From Wuchereria bancrofti (lineage: Eukaryota > Nematoda > Chromadorea > Rhabditida > Onchocercidae): DNA of 64,000 nucleotides. Positions 53,601-64,000 of the stretch are shown one piece after another. The translations under genes and the position numbers were made by a program. Location of the stretch: the NCBI GenBank assembly GCA_005281725.1, contig SSBO01000009.1:9641795-9705794 (forward strand). Reading direction: 5' to 3'. Within the stretch, counting starts at the first letter, position 1. Every line of letters starts with the position of its first letter. The notes under the pieces are model-generated. The model saw only the letters and a program-made list of their open reading frames with translations, made no database searches and was not told the origin of the DNA.

Positions 53601-56600
53601 CGAAAAAAAGCAGTTGAGAAAAAAAATGATTAATTCAAAAAAAAAAAAAAAATGAAAAAATGACTTATTAAATATTTTTCTCTGTTATTATATTATTATT
53701 ACTATTAATTACAATTATTTATTGCCAAAATGAAACTGCAAAAAGTAAATAGATTAATTAAAGTTTGTTTAACATAATAAAACTTATTATCATCTTCAGA
53801 ATTTAAAATACATAATTTGCTAAAATAAAATCATAAAAAAGTTAAAACGATTAACTAAACATTTAATTAATACAGTGTAAATTAATTTTATTAATTGTTA
53901 CGATGATAGTGCATAAATATTACTAATTTATTTATCAACATATCATAGAATTGATCTAAGTATTTCTAAAATTATATTTTATGAATAAAGCTAACAATTG
54001 TTATCAGATTTTTATTTTCAGCAATATCAATATACCTCAAAATTTGACTATCGTCGTCGTCCAAGCCATTTAATTATTAATAATATTAAAAAGTTACGAC
54101 CATTCAAACCTACTAATACTATAACGGAGACATTTGATCAACAAATGTAAGTAATTAATATTAAAGTTAAGTTTTGTTTTTTCTCTCCAATAATTTTTAA
54201 CTTTTTTTTTTATAAATTTCTAATTAATTGATTAGGCATTGCGCACTTAATATATGTGAAATTTAATTTACTTTCATTATCAGAAAACAACCATTACAAA
54301 TAATGAGCAATGAGAAATTGGAACGTTCACGTGATGAATTCCAGAATATCATAAAACAAACCTATCCACGGTCAAAATTATTCTCTTCTTATTCCAAGAA
54401 TGTTAGTATTATTTGTTGACAAAAAAAAGGAAATAAACAAAAATCAAAAAATGGAACGATAATTTTTACTTAAAATACAGTTTTCCTATATTCTACCATT
54501 ATTTTATTCCTGTACCTCAATCCTATCCCATTTCGCTTACGCCATTATTATATTCCTGTTCCCTCTTGTCATTCTATTACTGCACTCGTTCAGTCTCCCT
54601 ATTCCGTTCCTATTCTATTCCTGTACTCCAATACCGTTCCGTTTCTTTAGCTTATACGATTCTGTTTAATTTCAGTGGTATTCTATTTCACCACCCTTAC
54701 TTTTTTACACCTCATTATTATTCTCATTAAGGTTTAATTAAAATATCAAAATTTAAGGGTACGGTAGCGTATAGTGCATGATACAGTATCCCTTTGAGTA
54801 CTATACCGTATACTATGTGTAAATTTGGAGTTTCTCTTCAGTATCCTTATTTGTTTACTGGGATTATAAATACCAACTTTATTGTTTACTGGAAAATATT
54901 TATTGCACATAAAAATTTCCATTTTTTTTCTCCATTTTTCAGGAAATGAATCGTATATTACCGAAAGTAATTTCACCATTTCTACAAAATTTCAATGATA
55001 ATGGAAAGGAAGAGAAGCCAGTAAGCGTAAAGCCAAAATTAAGATTAACAACAACAACACCACCAACAACAACAACAACAACAACAGCAACAGCAACAAT
55101 GACAACAACAATTCTAACACCACAACCAATTCTATTAAGTCGTATATCACCGGGAAATGATATTGATAAAGCAAAACAAGCTAGGATACAGGTACGGTAA
55201 TTAGAAAAAACAAAAAAAAAAATTATATTTTAATACACGTTATAACTAGCAGTTTTCAACTTAAAAATATGTTTACTCTTTGATATTTCATTTGTTATTT
55301 GCTATGCGTTGTTTCAGTTAGAAAACGAATAAATAATAATTGCTGTTATCTTTATTGGTTTATTCTTTTTTGTTTTTTTTTCAGTAAAAATGAAATCTAT
55401 TAAAGGAATTAGTTAATATAAATGTTGATCCTTCCTCTATCAACAATAACAATTAGTGTAAATTAATAATCTTAATGACAATAGCAATTGAATTTGAATT
55501 TCATTCTAATTTTAAACATTCATACAGGCTAGATGGCGTAAATTAGGTCCATTGGTGAAATCGATACAGTATCCGTATGTTCGGCGAAATTGGAATCGTA
55601 TTATTTTAACAAAAGATAGCAACAGTCCATCACATTTTTCAAATCGAATGCAAAAGATTATCAAACGGTTACAGCAACAACAACAACAAGAACAGCCAGC
55701 ACAAATACGTGAAAAAGTTGAAAAGCGACCGCGTGTGGGTGGAATATTACTTTCAAATGTTGAAATAAAGTCAAAATTATTCACCAGCGAAGGTTTTTTT
55801 CACACCATTTCTTGTCTTGCTTTTCTTTCATTTGCTTTTTTTTTACTTTTTTTTTTGAAGATATCTTTGCTAATGAAGAAAAATCATTTGATGAAATATT
55901 TGGCAGAATGAAATTGATCAGTCAGTTAAACAGAATTATAAAAACTATTGTAGAAACACTTTTACTTTTTTTTCATCAATAGACTAATTAATTAAATGGT
56001 CAGTTAATTAACCGTAATAATGGAAATAAGAAAAAATAATAATGGAAATAAAATTTTGCTTTGTTTAATTCTTACAATTACTTTCATCAATTCCTGAAAT
56101 TCCTCAAATTTCTAATTTAATTAATTTTGTTGTGATCAAGAATTTCTATGTTAGAACAATTGGAAAAATTGAAAGTGATATAGAATTTCGCATCACTCAT
56201 ACGAAATTTGTCTCAGTAAATTGGGGTCAACAATTCTTTCATTGTTATCATTATTTCAAATCAAACTGAGAAATAAATTTCTACCAAATTAATTGATTCA
56301 TATGAGGAATAAAATGATTTTTGGTCATTTTTATCTTTTTTTGCAAATTTCGGATTTAAATGATTTGAAGTGAAAAGTGACTTTTTTATTTATAACGCAA
56401 TTTTTTACATTTTTAAAAGTTTTTAAAAGATTTGAAAATTTTAAATCTACCAAATTTAATGAATGCAAAATTTTTTGCTATTATTTTGGCAATCATTTTC
56501 AATACATAATAATAATTTAATTTTAGTAGATGAATGGCCAACGGAAATAGTAAAACCAACAACTACTACTACAGCAATTGTTACCACTACGGTACCTGTT

Positions 56601-59600
56601 ACCAATTTTGTCACCGAAATTACTCCAAAATCAACAACCATTGATACCATTACTTCTACTGATAATACACCAACTGTTATAACTACAACAACCTTCACAT
56701 CTACAATTGCTTCGAATCTTTCTTCATCATCATTCACCTCTTCAATTCCTACTTCAATAACTGATTTCGATAGCACAACAACAACAACCATTAAACCGAA
56801 TTCATTTCTGTTCAGCACATCATCAGATGACTATCATTTTCGAAAAATTACACCGGTGAAGAAATTTAAATTTGCTCAGAAATTTCGACAGCAACCACGA
56901 CTTAAAATACGCAAACCGGGTCAGCTTTCAGTTTCATTTCATATTTTATGCATTACATAATTCATGGAAAGTGGAGTACCATAGTGAATTTTGAATTTTC
57001 TAAATTGTTAATGGAATAAATTTTAATTTTAATGATTATTTCTTAATGCATTAATATTTTATACAATTTGTACGTAATATTTTTTTTAAGATTCAGCAAA
57101 TTATATTATCATTTTTACGATACATTTAAGACTCAACAAATTATATTATTATTTTAATAATTTTGTTTAATTTAACTTTCGTTTTTTTTTTTTGTTTTTT
57201 AAGATAATGAAAGACTTTTGTGAACAATTTGTATATATTTTTTTCGTTTTTTAATTTTGCAAAATATTAGATAAAAGATAAAATTTAAAAACCAAACAAA
57301 AGTTGAAAATGTATCAATAAGATAAATAAAAATTTCTATTATATATATGTTTATTATTATAAAAATCCTATTATTTTTCATTTTTTTTTTACTGTGCTTT
57401 ATTTATCTTTTGCCTTTTTTTTAAGATGATAAAGGACCTTTAAGAGGTAATCAAACAGCATCCGGACGAAATCCAATTATTTTACCTCAACTTGAACCAT
57501 TAAATTTGGAAAATGAAATTGGACAAACAAATCTAGACAATGATGCGAATGGTTAGTTAGTTAGTTAAAGAAAAAAAAAAAATTTTTTTTCTCATTTCAT
57601 TTAAAACTTTTTAAATAACAATTAAATTTACTAAATGAAACGATTGGACTATAAAATGTGATATTTTAATTGTTATCCAACACACAAATTCTTCCTAATA
57701 AACAACGAACTTAAAAATAATGAGAAAAAGAGGTCAAAAGATTAGGAAATTAAGAATTGTTTGATCAGAGATGGTATAAAGATAATGAGAAAGAGATGAG
57801 AGAGAGAAAAAGAGAGAGAGAGGGAAAGATAGTAAATGGTAGAAAATTTTGTGCCGAATTTTTATGAAAGAATAACCTATTTTATTTATTTCATGTTTCT
57901 GCAATATTAATTTTGCAATAATTGTATTTCATCATAAAAAGGAAATGCGAAATTAAAACAGATATGATAAGATTAATAAAACTGATAAGATATATTTACA
58001 TAAAGAGAAAATCAGGGAATAGATGTGGTAAGATAGCAAGAAGTGATAAAATATGTCTATATTAAAAGCAAGTAAGAAATTAAATAGATGTGATAAGATA
58101 ATAAGACATGCTTATATAAGAAAATGAGCAGATATGATAGGATATATTTATCAGATATGATAAGATAATAAGACATGTTCAGGCGGCAAAGAAGTGAGAA
58201 AAATATGAGATAAATATAAAGTAAGCAGATATAAATATAATATGTCTATATAAAGGAAAAATAGAAAAATGGACAGATATGATAAGATAATAAGACATGT
58301 TCAGACGGCAAAGAAGTGAGAAAAATAAATAAATACGAAAGTTAAAAGATGATGAGATATGATATGATAAGATAGTGATATTTCCTATATAAAAAGAAAA
58401 TGCAAAACTAAAATGTGATAAGCTATGATATATCTATATAATGTAAGAAAATGATAAAGTAAGCAGATATGATAAGATATTTTATAAAAAAAGGAGCAAA
58501 AAACTAAAGAGATATAGTATATACATGGTTTTATCTACTATGACAGATGTGATAAGATAATAAGATATGATAAGATTGTCAGCATAAGAGAAATTTGAGA
58601 AGGTAAATGAATGCGGAAAGATAATGAAATATAATATGTCTATATAAAGGAAAAATAGAAAAATGGACAGATATGATAAGATAATAAGATATGTTCAGAC
58701 GGCAAAGAAGTGTAAAAAATAAATAAATACGAAAGTTAAAAGATGATGAGATATGATATGATAAGATAGTGATGCTTCCTATATAAAAAGAAAATGCAAA
58801 ATTAAAATATGATATATCTATATAATGAGAAAATGATAAAGAAAACAGAAATGATAAGGTATTTACAAAATCGAATGATATCGAGGGAAAAAATAGATAA
58901 ATAGATAAGAAGAAAAATTAGCATAAAATAAATAGGAAAGAAAAATAAAAAAAAGTTACTACAAAATAATAAAAATTAATTAAACTTAAATATTAATATG
59001 TACTAGGAGGAATTGAAATTTTTACTAATATTATTTCCTTTCTGACTTTTTTTTTCAAAATTTTTGAAGTTTTCAATGTAGATTAATTAAGTTTTAAAGT
59101 GTTTTTTGCGAAGTATTTCAAACTTTTTCAGTTTTTCATTTCTGTTATCTTTTCTTGCAGGTCATTCAAGTGGTTCAAGTGATTTCAAACTCGATGGTGA
59201 ATCAAGTAGTGGATTTGATAATTTTGATAAATCGATAGAGTTTAAATCAGGATCTGGTAAAACTGAAACAAATAATTCAGGATTTGGTACCGGAAAATTT
59301 TCAATTAATGAACATGGTTTAACAGGATTTGGTGGTGGTAAACCACCACCGGTTGATTTTGGTCAAGCAAGTGTCAGTATATTTGGTAGCAATGAACATA
59401 AAAAATCAACAGATGATCGTAACAGGTGGTTTCCTCTTTAATTTCAATTAATTTTTCTAAATGTATAAGAAAATTTCCATTGAATTTCAAGTAATTATTA
59501 TAAAAAAAAAGTTAACAATTAGTTTCTAAAAAATTTCTCACCCATAAAGAAAAAATAGTAATGAAAATACAATAATGAAAATTAAAATAATGATGAAAAT

Positions 59601-61853
59601 ATAACAACAAATTTTTCTTTTTAGTCTTTTCTGTAATTTCTCCAAAAAATTAATAAATTACAAATAGTTATTAAAAATTTTCAAAATTTTAGCATAACAT
59701 CAACAGATTATGAAACAACAAAAATGACAACCGAAAGAATTGATAGCACGGATTCTTCAATAGAAACAACATCATTGCAAACTACACAACATTTAAGCGT
59801 AACATCATCAACTAATTCACAATCGGCATTGAAAAATTCCGGATTAATTCCTGCATTACCACCTTCAGAATTTGATGGTGATTTTGGAACAGGAAAAACA
59901 GGAGCAGGAGTATTGGGAGGTTCATTTCATGAAACACAAACAGGATTCAATAATTTTGGTAACTTTATTTTTTCAATTTGAAATATGAAGTTATTTTTGA
60001 AAAAATGAAAAAAAAATGAATAAAAACAAAAAAACAAGGGATTTTATTGCAAAAATCTAAAATCAATCATAAATTGAAGTTGACTATGGTTAAAATTTTT
60101 CTTTTTTAAATAAATTAATTAATTGAATATGCAAATATTTTATTGCATATATATTTAAAAAAAAACATTTTATACGATAACTTATTTTTAAGATAATGAA
60201 GTTAAAGAATCAATATTTACCGGTGATTCTGCATTAACACCAAATCGATTGGGTCCAACTGGTGATGGCCTTGGACCACCAATTCCATCCGGTGCAGCTA
60301 TACCACCACCGGTACCAGCTGTTGGAATAGGTGGTGCTGCAGCTGGTATTTTACCTACATTATCAGATCGTTATATTAAAACGCAAATTCCACCAACAAC
60401 GGTTCGCTTCTTCTTTTTATTTTTCTATTTCTTTTTTTTTTTTAAATTTAATTAAAAATTTTATTTGATTCTTTTTTGCAATGATAAATGATATCTAAAT
60501 TTTCCGTTCTCTTTTTTCTTTAACTAATCTAATTTTTATGTGAGAAAATGATTGATGTTATCGAAAAGAAGAATGAAACGATTGCATAATTATCACCAAT
60601 CTGAATGAAAATTTCACTTTTATCATTCTTGATAGCATATTTTGCGTATTGTTTATAAAATTAATGTTAATACTTAATCATTTTTATGTCATGTTTGATT
60701 TTCAAAAAAAAAAAAAAAAAAATTGTTGAATTCAATAAATTTTTCAAAAATCTTATATGAAGAAAAGAAAAATTTTTTTCCGATAGTTTCTATTACACAA
60801 AAAACAAAAAGAAAAAAGAAAAAAAGAAAAAAAAAAGCAGAAACAAAAACACAGTTTGTTTCTTATTTCTTTGTTTTTAACTTGGAAATTTTTACTTTTT
60901 AATTTTCAACATTTCATTTCTTATTTAAAATGCTATAACTTCTTCTTTCTTATTTTTAGATTAAACCATCTGCATTATTGAATTTTTTAACTAAAGCAGA
61001 TATTGGTTTCAATCAGGCAATCAATCATTTTGAGCAGGGTACACCAATTGAATCCGCCGCAATTGATATTTTAGAAGTAAATTATATATTTTATATTTTT
61101 CTTATATTTTTTGAAAATTATTAAATTGTCGTTCTGAATTTTGATTTTTTTACCAGAACACAAATACATCGTTCTTTTTTTCATGCTTTTTTTTCTGAGG
61201 AATATATTTTTTTAAAGATAATCAAAGATTATTAATCAATTATGCTAATTGACATTGCTCCTAATAACATCAATTATTCTAGTGAATACGGTATCACGAG
61301 GAATGATACAGTATGCCATCTATTATCGTATACTGATGATTTAATTTCGATTGTAATAAATACTGCATTTTTTTTACTGCACTGCTGTTTTTTTGATGTA
61401 AAAATATATTTCATTACGAATAAATTGCATCATAATTTTTAAATTTCAGGTTGCATTGGGTAGTGAAAAATTAGATAGCCAAGCTAAATTGCTAGGCCAT
61501 ATTGATCGAACAATTGGCATTGATAATTTGCAAAGGCTGCAAAGATGGGTAAATACAGGTGGTGCATTGGACGCTCTCAAAGAGCAGGTTTAATTTAGAA
61601 ATCGACTTTATTTAGATTATATTAAAGTAATTAATTCATTAAGAAATAAAAAGAATTGTCTATTTTTTTAAAAATTGAATTATTATTATTATTATTACTA
61701 TTAATTATTATTATCATTATTATTCGTATATCTAATCAATAATTTTATTTTTAGCTTGTAAACTTTGTTAAGAACTATACAATACCGACGAATTTGCTTC
61801 CTACCGTACCACCGCAATTGCAGTATCTTTTTGCTCCAGGAAGGAAACGATAG
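44618..61853 (+). CDS. secreted Thr/Ser/Gly-rich protein with a unique C-terminal region
   Basis: Fourteen exons: 44618-44707, 54022-54146, 54284-54401, 54943-55191, 55528-55792, 55861-55920, 56527-56919, 57426-57551, 59161-59425, 59693-59958, 60193-60401, 60960-61076, 61450-61587, 61755-61853. All joins are in phase, for 2520 bases or 839 residues. Exon 1 is a signal peptide (MLALFYYLQYLLLLYSIF, ending RQISYA), with cleavage likely just before QYQY. Thr runs lie at about residues 147-168, a six-Gln run in exon 5, and Thr/Ser-rich sequence at 303-433. Gly/Pro-rich sequence with FGTGK motifs spans about 476-720. The last 117 residues are compact, without repeats (FEQGTPIESAAIDILEVALG, LQRLQRWVNTGGALDAL), and end basic, PGRKR. 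A mucin-like or cuticle-matrix role with O-glycosylation is inference. No family is recognised. Linkage of exon 1 across a 9.3 kb intron rests on phase and signal-peptide logic. Confidence 0.75.
44708..54021 (+). other. 9.3 kb first intron of the secreted Thr-rich gene
   Basis: Begins with a strong GTAAGT donor and ends with TTTTCAG. Contents are AT-rich homopolymers, a trinucleotide-type microsatellite near 50382-50650 and no convincing internal exon or RNA gene. It could also hide alternative promoters or unrecognised short exons. Confidence 0.5.
50382..50650. repeat. AAT/GAT trinucleotide-like microsatellite
   Basis: About 270 bases of degenerate AAT, GAT, AGT and AAC triplets. Asn-rich open frames on the plus strand and Tyr/Ile-rich ones on the minus strand follow from the triplet repetition and are not called as genes. 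Confidence 0.8.
54506..54661 (+). repeat. diverged direct repeat of a C/T-rich segment
   Basis: About 45 bases starting ATTCCTGTACCTCAATCC near 54506 recur from 54617 as ATTCCTGTACTCCAATACC, giving a period of about 111 bases. The block is much richer in C than its surroundings. It lies in the third intron of the secreted Thr-rich gene, just before a TACGGTA/TACAGTA element. Confidence 0.5.
54760..54788 (+). repeat. TACGGTA-N14-ATACAGTA element copy
   Basis: TACGGTA at 54760-54766 and ATACAGTA at 54781-54788, 14 bases apart, in the third intron of the secreted Thr-rich gene. A further TACCGTA lies just downstream. Confidence 0.5.
57940..58870 (+). repeat. GATA-rich satellite-like block inside an intron
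   Basis: Fills much of the intron between exons 57426-57551 and 59161-59425. A segment of about 245 bases at 58233-58480 recurs at 58627-58866 with few changes, including the distinctive GTTCAGACGGCAAAGAAGTG. A third partial copy starts near 58140 (GTTCAGGCGGCAAAGAAG). ATATGATAAGATAATAAGA-like words occur throughout, giving at least a dozen TGATAAG sites. A GA-repeat (57790-57825) lies just upstream. Confidence 0.8.
61287..61313 (+). repeat. TACGGTA-N12-ATACAGTA element copy
   Basis: TACGGTA at 61287-61293 and ATACAGTA at 61306-61313, 12 bases apart, in the intron before exon 61450-61587. Confidence 0.5.
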
Positions 61854-63359
61854 CTGCTGTTTGGTTATGGTAATCAAGCGGGTACAATGAACTTCGTTCT
61901 TTTTTTTTGTTTTTTCAATAACAAATTGTTTAATTTTGCTCAGAATCCTTGCAATTGGTACTTTTTTATTTTTGTCACCAGAAAAGGACGAAGTAGTATG
62001 TTTGTGTGTATTTATATGCGGTTGTGATAAAATGTATTGCAAAATTAATTCAAATATTTCTTACATATTTTTATTTTGATTGACGATAGAATAATTGAGG
62101 TATTTTTTTTTTGTTTTGATAATGTTAATGTAATAATTCATTAATTATCTCTTAAGTCATAATCAGTTAATTACCTTTTATACTTAAATATTGGTTGAGC
62201 TATAAACTAATACTTATGACATTTTATGTATCAATAACCAATGAAACTGAAATTTTTTTTGTCCAGTTAAAGAATAGAAATTGTTTCTGGTGCAGTTGAT
62301 ATGCCTCTAAATGTCTTTCAATTCTCGACTATCTCTCAAGACCTGAAACCATTTCTACAAGTTGATCTTTCTTCTTTCTCACTTCTTAAAATATTAATGG
62401 AATTTTGAGGTGAACTAACACCTATATCAATTGAAAGTTTTGATTTAGAATTTAGGAAAGAAAACCGATGAAAATGACAGGAGAAAAGGAAGAATACTAA
62501 GCAGTAGCAATTTTTTTTTTGTTTGATAAACAGATGATGAACTATTGATACTTGTGTTTGTTAATTTCTGATTGAAAATGATAAGAAAAAGAGATATAAG
62601 GAGCAAAGTCACAGCTATCATTCGATTTTATTGTCAAAAACAAAAGTGAACAATGTCAGTGTATTCGAAACAAAAAAAAACGAGCAAACAAATTAATCTA
62701 AAAAAAAAAAAAGAATAACTTTATTGAATACAACGAATTTCACAATTCAAAATGCACTGAATACTGAAACTATAATTTATTATTCTAAACACTGTGTATT
62801 CTCAACTATGAATGAAAAATATACAATAATTTAATCTATCCTAAATGTTCATAGTTGCATATTAAATTAATCTTGAATCTATCTCTAATCTATCAAAAAT
62901 CTATCAAAAACTAACTGTCACTTTCGCTACGAACTTCCATTTTTGTTTTCGCTATTATTATTTGCATTTTCGAACCAAGGAGCAATTCAGCGGAAGAAGA
63001 ACAGTGTTGTGTTTGTCTAATATTTAATATATATATCTTATAATTGGTTGCACGGTTATGTCATTTCTATGTGTATATATTTTAGTAACTCAATGCACAG
63101 TTGTATGTTTCCCGATATATTTATACAAATCGCCCTACCTTTTTTCAGGTGCTCTATAACTTAGGCTCGAAATTATTGCCTTTTTTTTATCTAAATTGTA
63201 ACAAACTATTAAATTTGTAGGAATCTGTTCTTTTTTTTCTTCAACTGGTAGTAAATTATATCAGCTATAATAAAACAAAAATAAGGTTTATGTACATGTG
63301 AAACATGAAATATTTCTTTAAAAAGTGAAATTATAGGATAACTACATCAGTTGAGATCG
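61854..63359. other. intergenic region between convergent genes
   Basis: About 1.5 kb between the stop of the secreted Thr-rich gene and the stop of the minus-strand NAA40-like gene. It presumably contains both 3' UTRs. No canonical AATAAA was found close to either stop. The stretch 62920-63020 is less AT-biased and reads IAPWFENANNNSENKNGSS on the minus strand, but a stop immediately precedes it and no acceptor fits, so it is not called. Confidence 0.5.
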
Positions 63360-63504
63360 TCATTCAGATAACGTTTTTGATAAAATCAGATAATCACCAG
63401 AGTCTGGACATGATGAATCAACACTAAAGCCATTTTTGTGAAAGAATGCAAGCGAATTTCCATTAAATGCAAACACTGTAGCCATCACTTTGTCCATTGA
63501 CATC
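63360..63504 (-). CDS. NAA40: last exon of an NAA40-like N-alpha-acetyltransferase (partial)
   Basis: The minus-strand exon starts after TTTTAG at 63505 and ends at TGA (63362-63360). It encodes 47 residues plus one base of a split codon. It reads MSMDKVMATVFAFNGN, then LAFFHKNGFSVDSSCPDSGD and YLILSKTLSE. This matches the end of the GNAT fold in NAA40 (NatD): the (M)xKVMxTVFxxN strand, the FF helix, the acidic Asp-Ser-Ser turn and the YxILSK strand. NAA40 acetylates the N-terminal serine of histones H4 and H2A. The animal family usually continues with a Cys/His-rich tail, which is absent here. The catalytic core and acetyl-CoA loop should lie upstream, beyond 63504; no clear preceding exon was found up to 64000. 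Confidence 0.82.
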
Positions 63505-64000
63505 CTAAAATTATCCAACACTCCAAATAACTAGCATATCAAAAATTCATCATCGCAAAATTTCAGTCTAATAAATAATTATTATCCAAGTTAAAGTCAA
63601 TGCTAGCTCACCAACGATGAACGTAATAGACAATAAAGTTCGGTACCAGCCATAATCATATACCGGTTGATGTCTTATTGCTAACCTTATTAAAAAACTA
63701 AGAGTTATATCCGCTTATTTCACATAAATATTTACCATTTAATATTTTTATTATACAAAAAATCAAGAGCTTTTGATAATCACTGATTGAGATATATTAG
63801 TTTGCAATAGGACCTGTTATAGTTCTAACAAAGAATTTGAAAAAAAAAAAAATTCTAACAAATAACAAAAAAACTTTTAGCAATTCAATTCTTTGAAGTT
63901 CTGAAAACTTTCATAATTTTGAGTCCAGCACAAACATAGCCAAATTTTAGTTTCACTGCTCAATTATGCACTATAGCGTTTTTTTCTTTTCATTTCCAGG
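63505..64000 (-). other. probable intron of the NAA40-like gene
   Basis: The remaining 496 bases on the right would be intron upstream of the final NAA40 exon. A GTGAGC on the minus strand near 63609 could be a donor, but the sequence before it does not resemble the NAA40 acetyl-CoA loop, so no exon is claimed. Confidence 0.4.

Noticed and set aside
56456..56818. 120-codon minus-strand frame rich in Val
   Set aside because: Antisense shadow of the Thr-rich exon 56527-56919: ACA and ACT codons read as valine-type codons on the other strand.
61701..62042. 113-codon minus-strand frame
   Set aside because: Overlaps the final exon and 3' end of the secreted Thr-rich gene in antisense, with simple-repeat Asn codons at its end.
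62920..63020. Minus-strand IAPWFENANNNSENKNGSS reading
   Set aside because: An in-frame stop lies directly before it and there is no AG acceptor in the few bases available, so it cannot be a simple terminal exon.
1..64000. tRNA, rRNA, CRISPR arrays and bacterial symbiont insertions
   Set aside because: No GGTTCGA-type B box with a foldable cloverleaf, no rRNA signature, no regular spacer array and no bacterial-style gene block was found on either strand.

Overview
The window looks like nuclear DNA of a nematode, probably a filarial or other spirurid species. It is very AT-rich. Introns end in TTTTCAG or TTTTAG, and coding islands are split into small exons that favour A- or T-ending codons. 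The ribosomal protein, the NAA40 fragment and several lineage-restricted secreted proteins fit this. No operon, ribosome binding site, phage gene or insertion sequence was seen, so it is not bacterial. Placement within nematodes is inference. All gene models come from hand reading of splice sites and phases.

Layout, left to right: (1) the 3' end of an unrecognised plus-strand gene (about 205-1070). (2) A complete four-exon gene for ribosomal protein uL1/L10a (2835-4459), preceded by a less AT-rich patch with three adjacent palindromes. (3) About 11 kb of AT-rich DNA with only simple repeats and one assembly gap. (4) A five-exon gene for a secreted cysteine-rich protein with a hydrophobic tail (15732-18822). 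(5) A convergent minus-strand gene of about 16 exons (31329 down to 20814). Its predicted 724-residue protein has an N-terminal PDZ domain and a C-terminal BTB-like region. (6) About 13 kb of AT-rich DNA with two minisatellites, a second assembly gap family member and a few weak exon-like islands. (7) A 14-exon plus-strand gene (44618-61853) for an 839-residue secreted Thr/Ser/Gly-rich protein with a conserved-looking C-terminal region. Its signal-peptide exon is separated by a 9.3 kb intron. (8) The last exon of a minus-strand NAA40-like N-terminal acetyltransferase (63504 down to 63360).

The genes do not form a pathway: two housekeeping genes sit among lineage-specific secreted or scaffold-like genes. 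The most notable signals are the PDZ plus BTB-like combination, a short dispersed element pairing TACGGTA with TACAGTA at near-constant spacing, an intronic satellite packed with TGATAAG sites, and three N runs that each sit between exact 154-158 bp duplications. Those duplications are most simply explained as unmerged contig ends, not biology.
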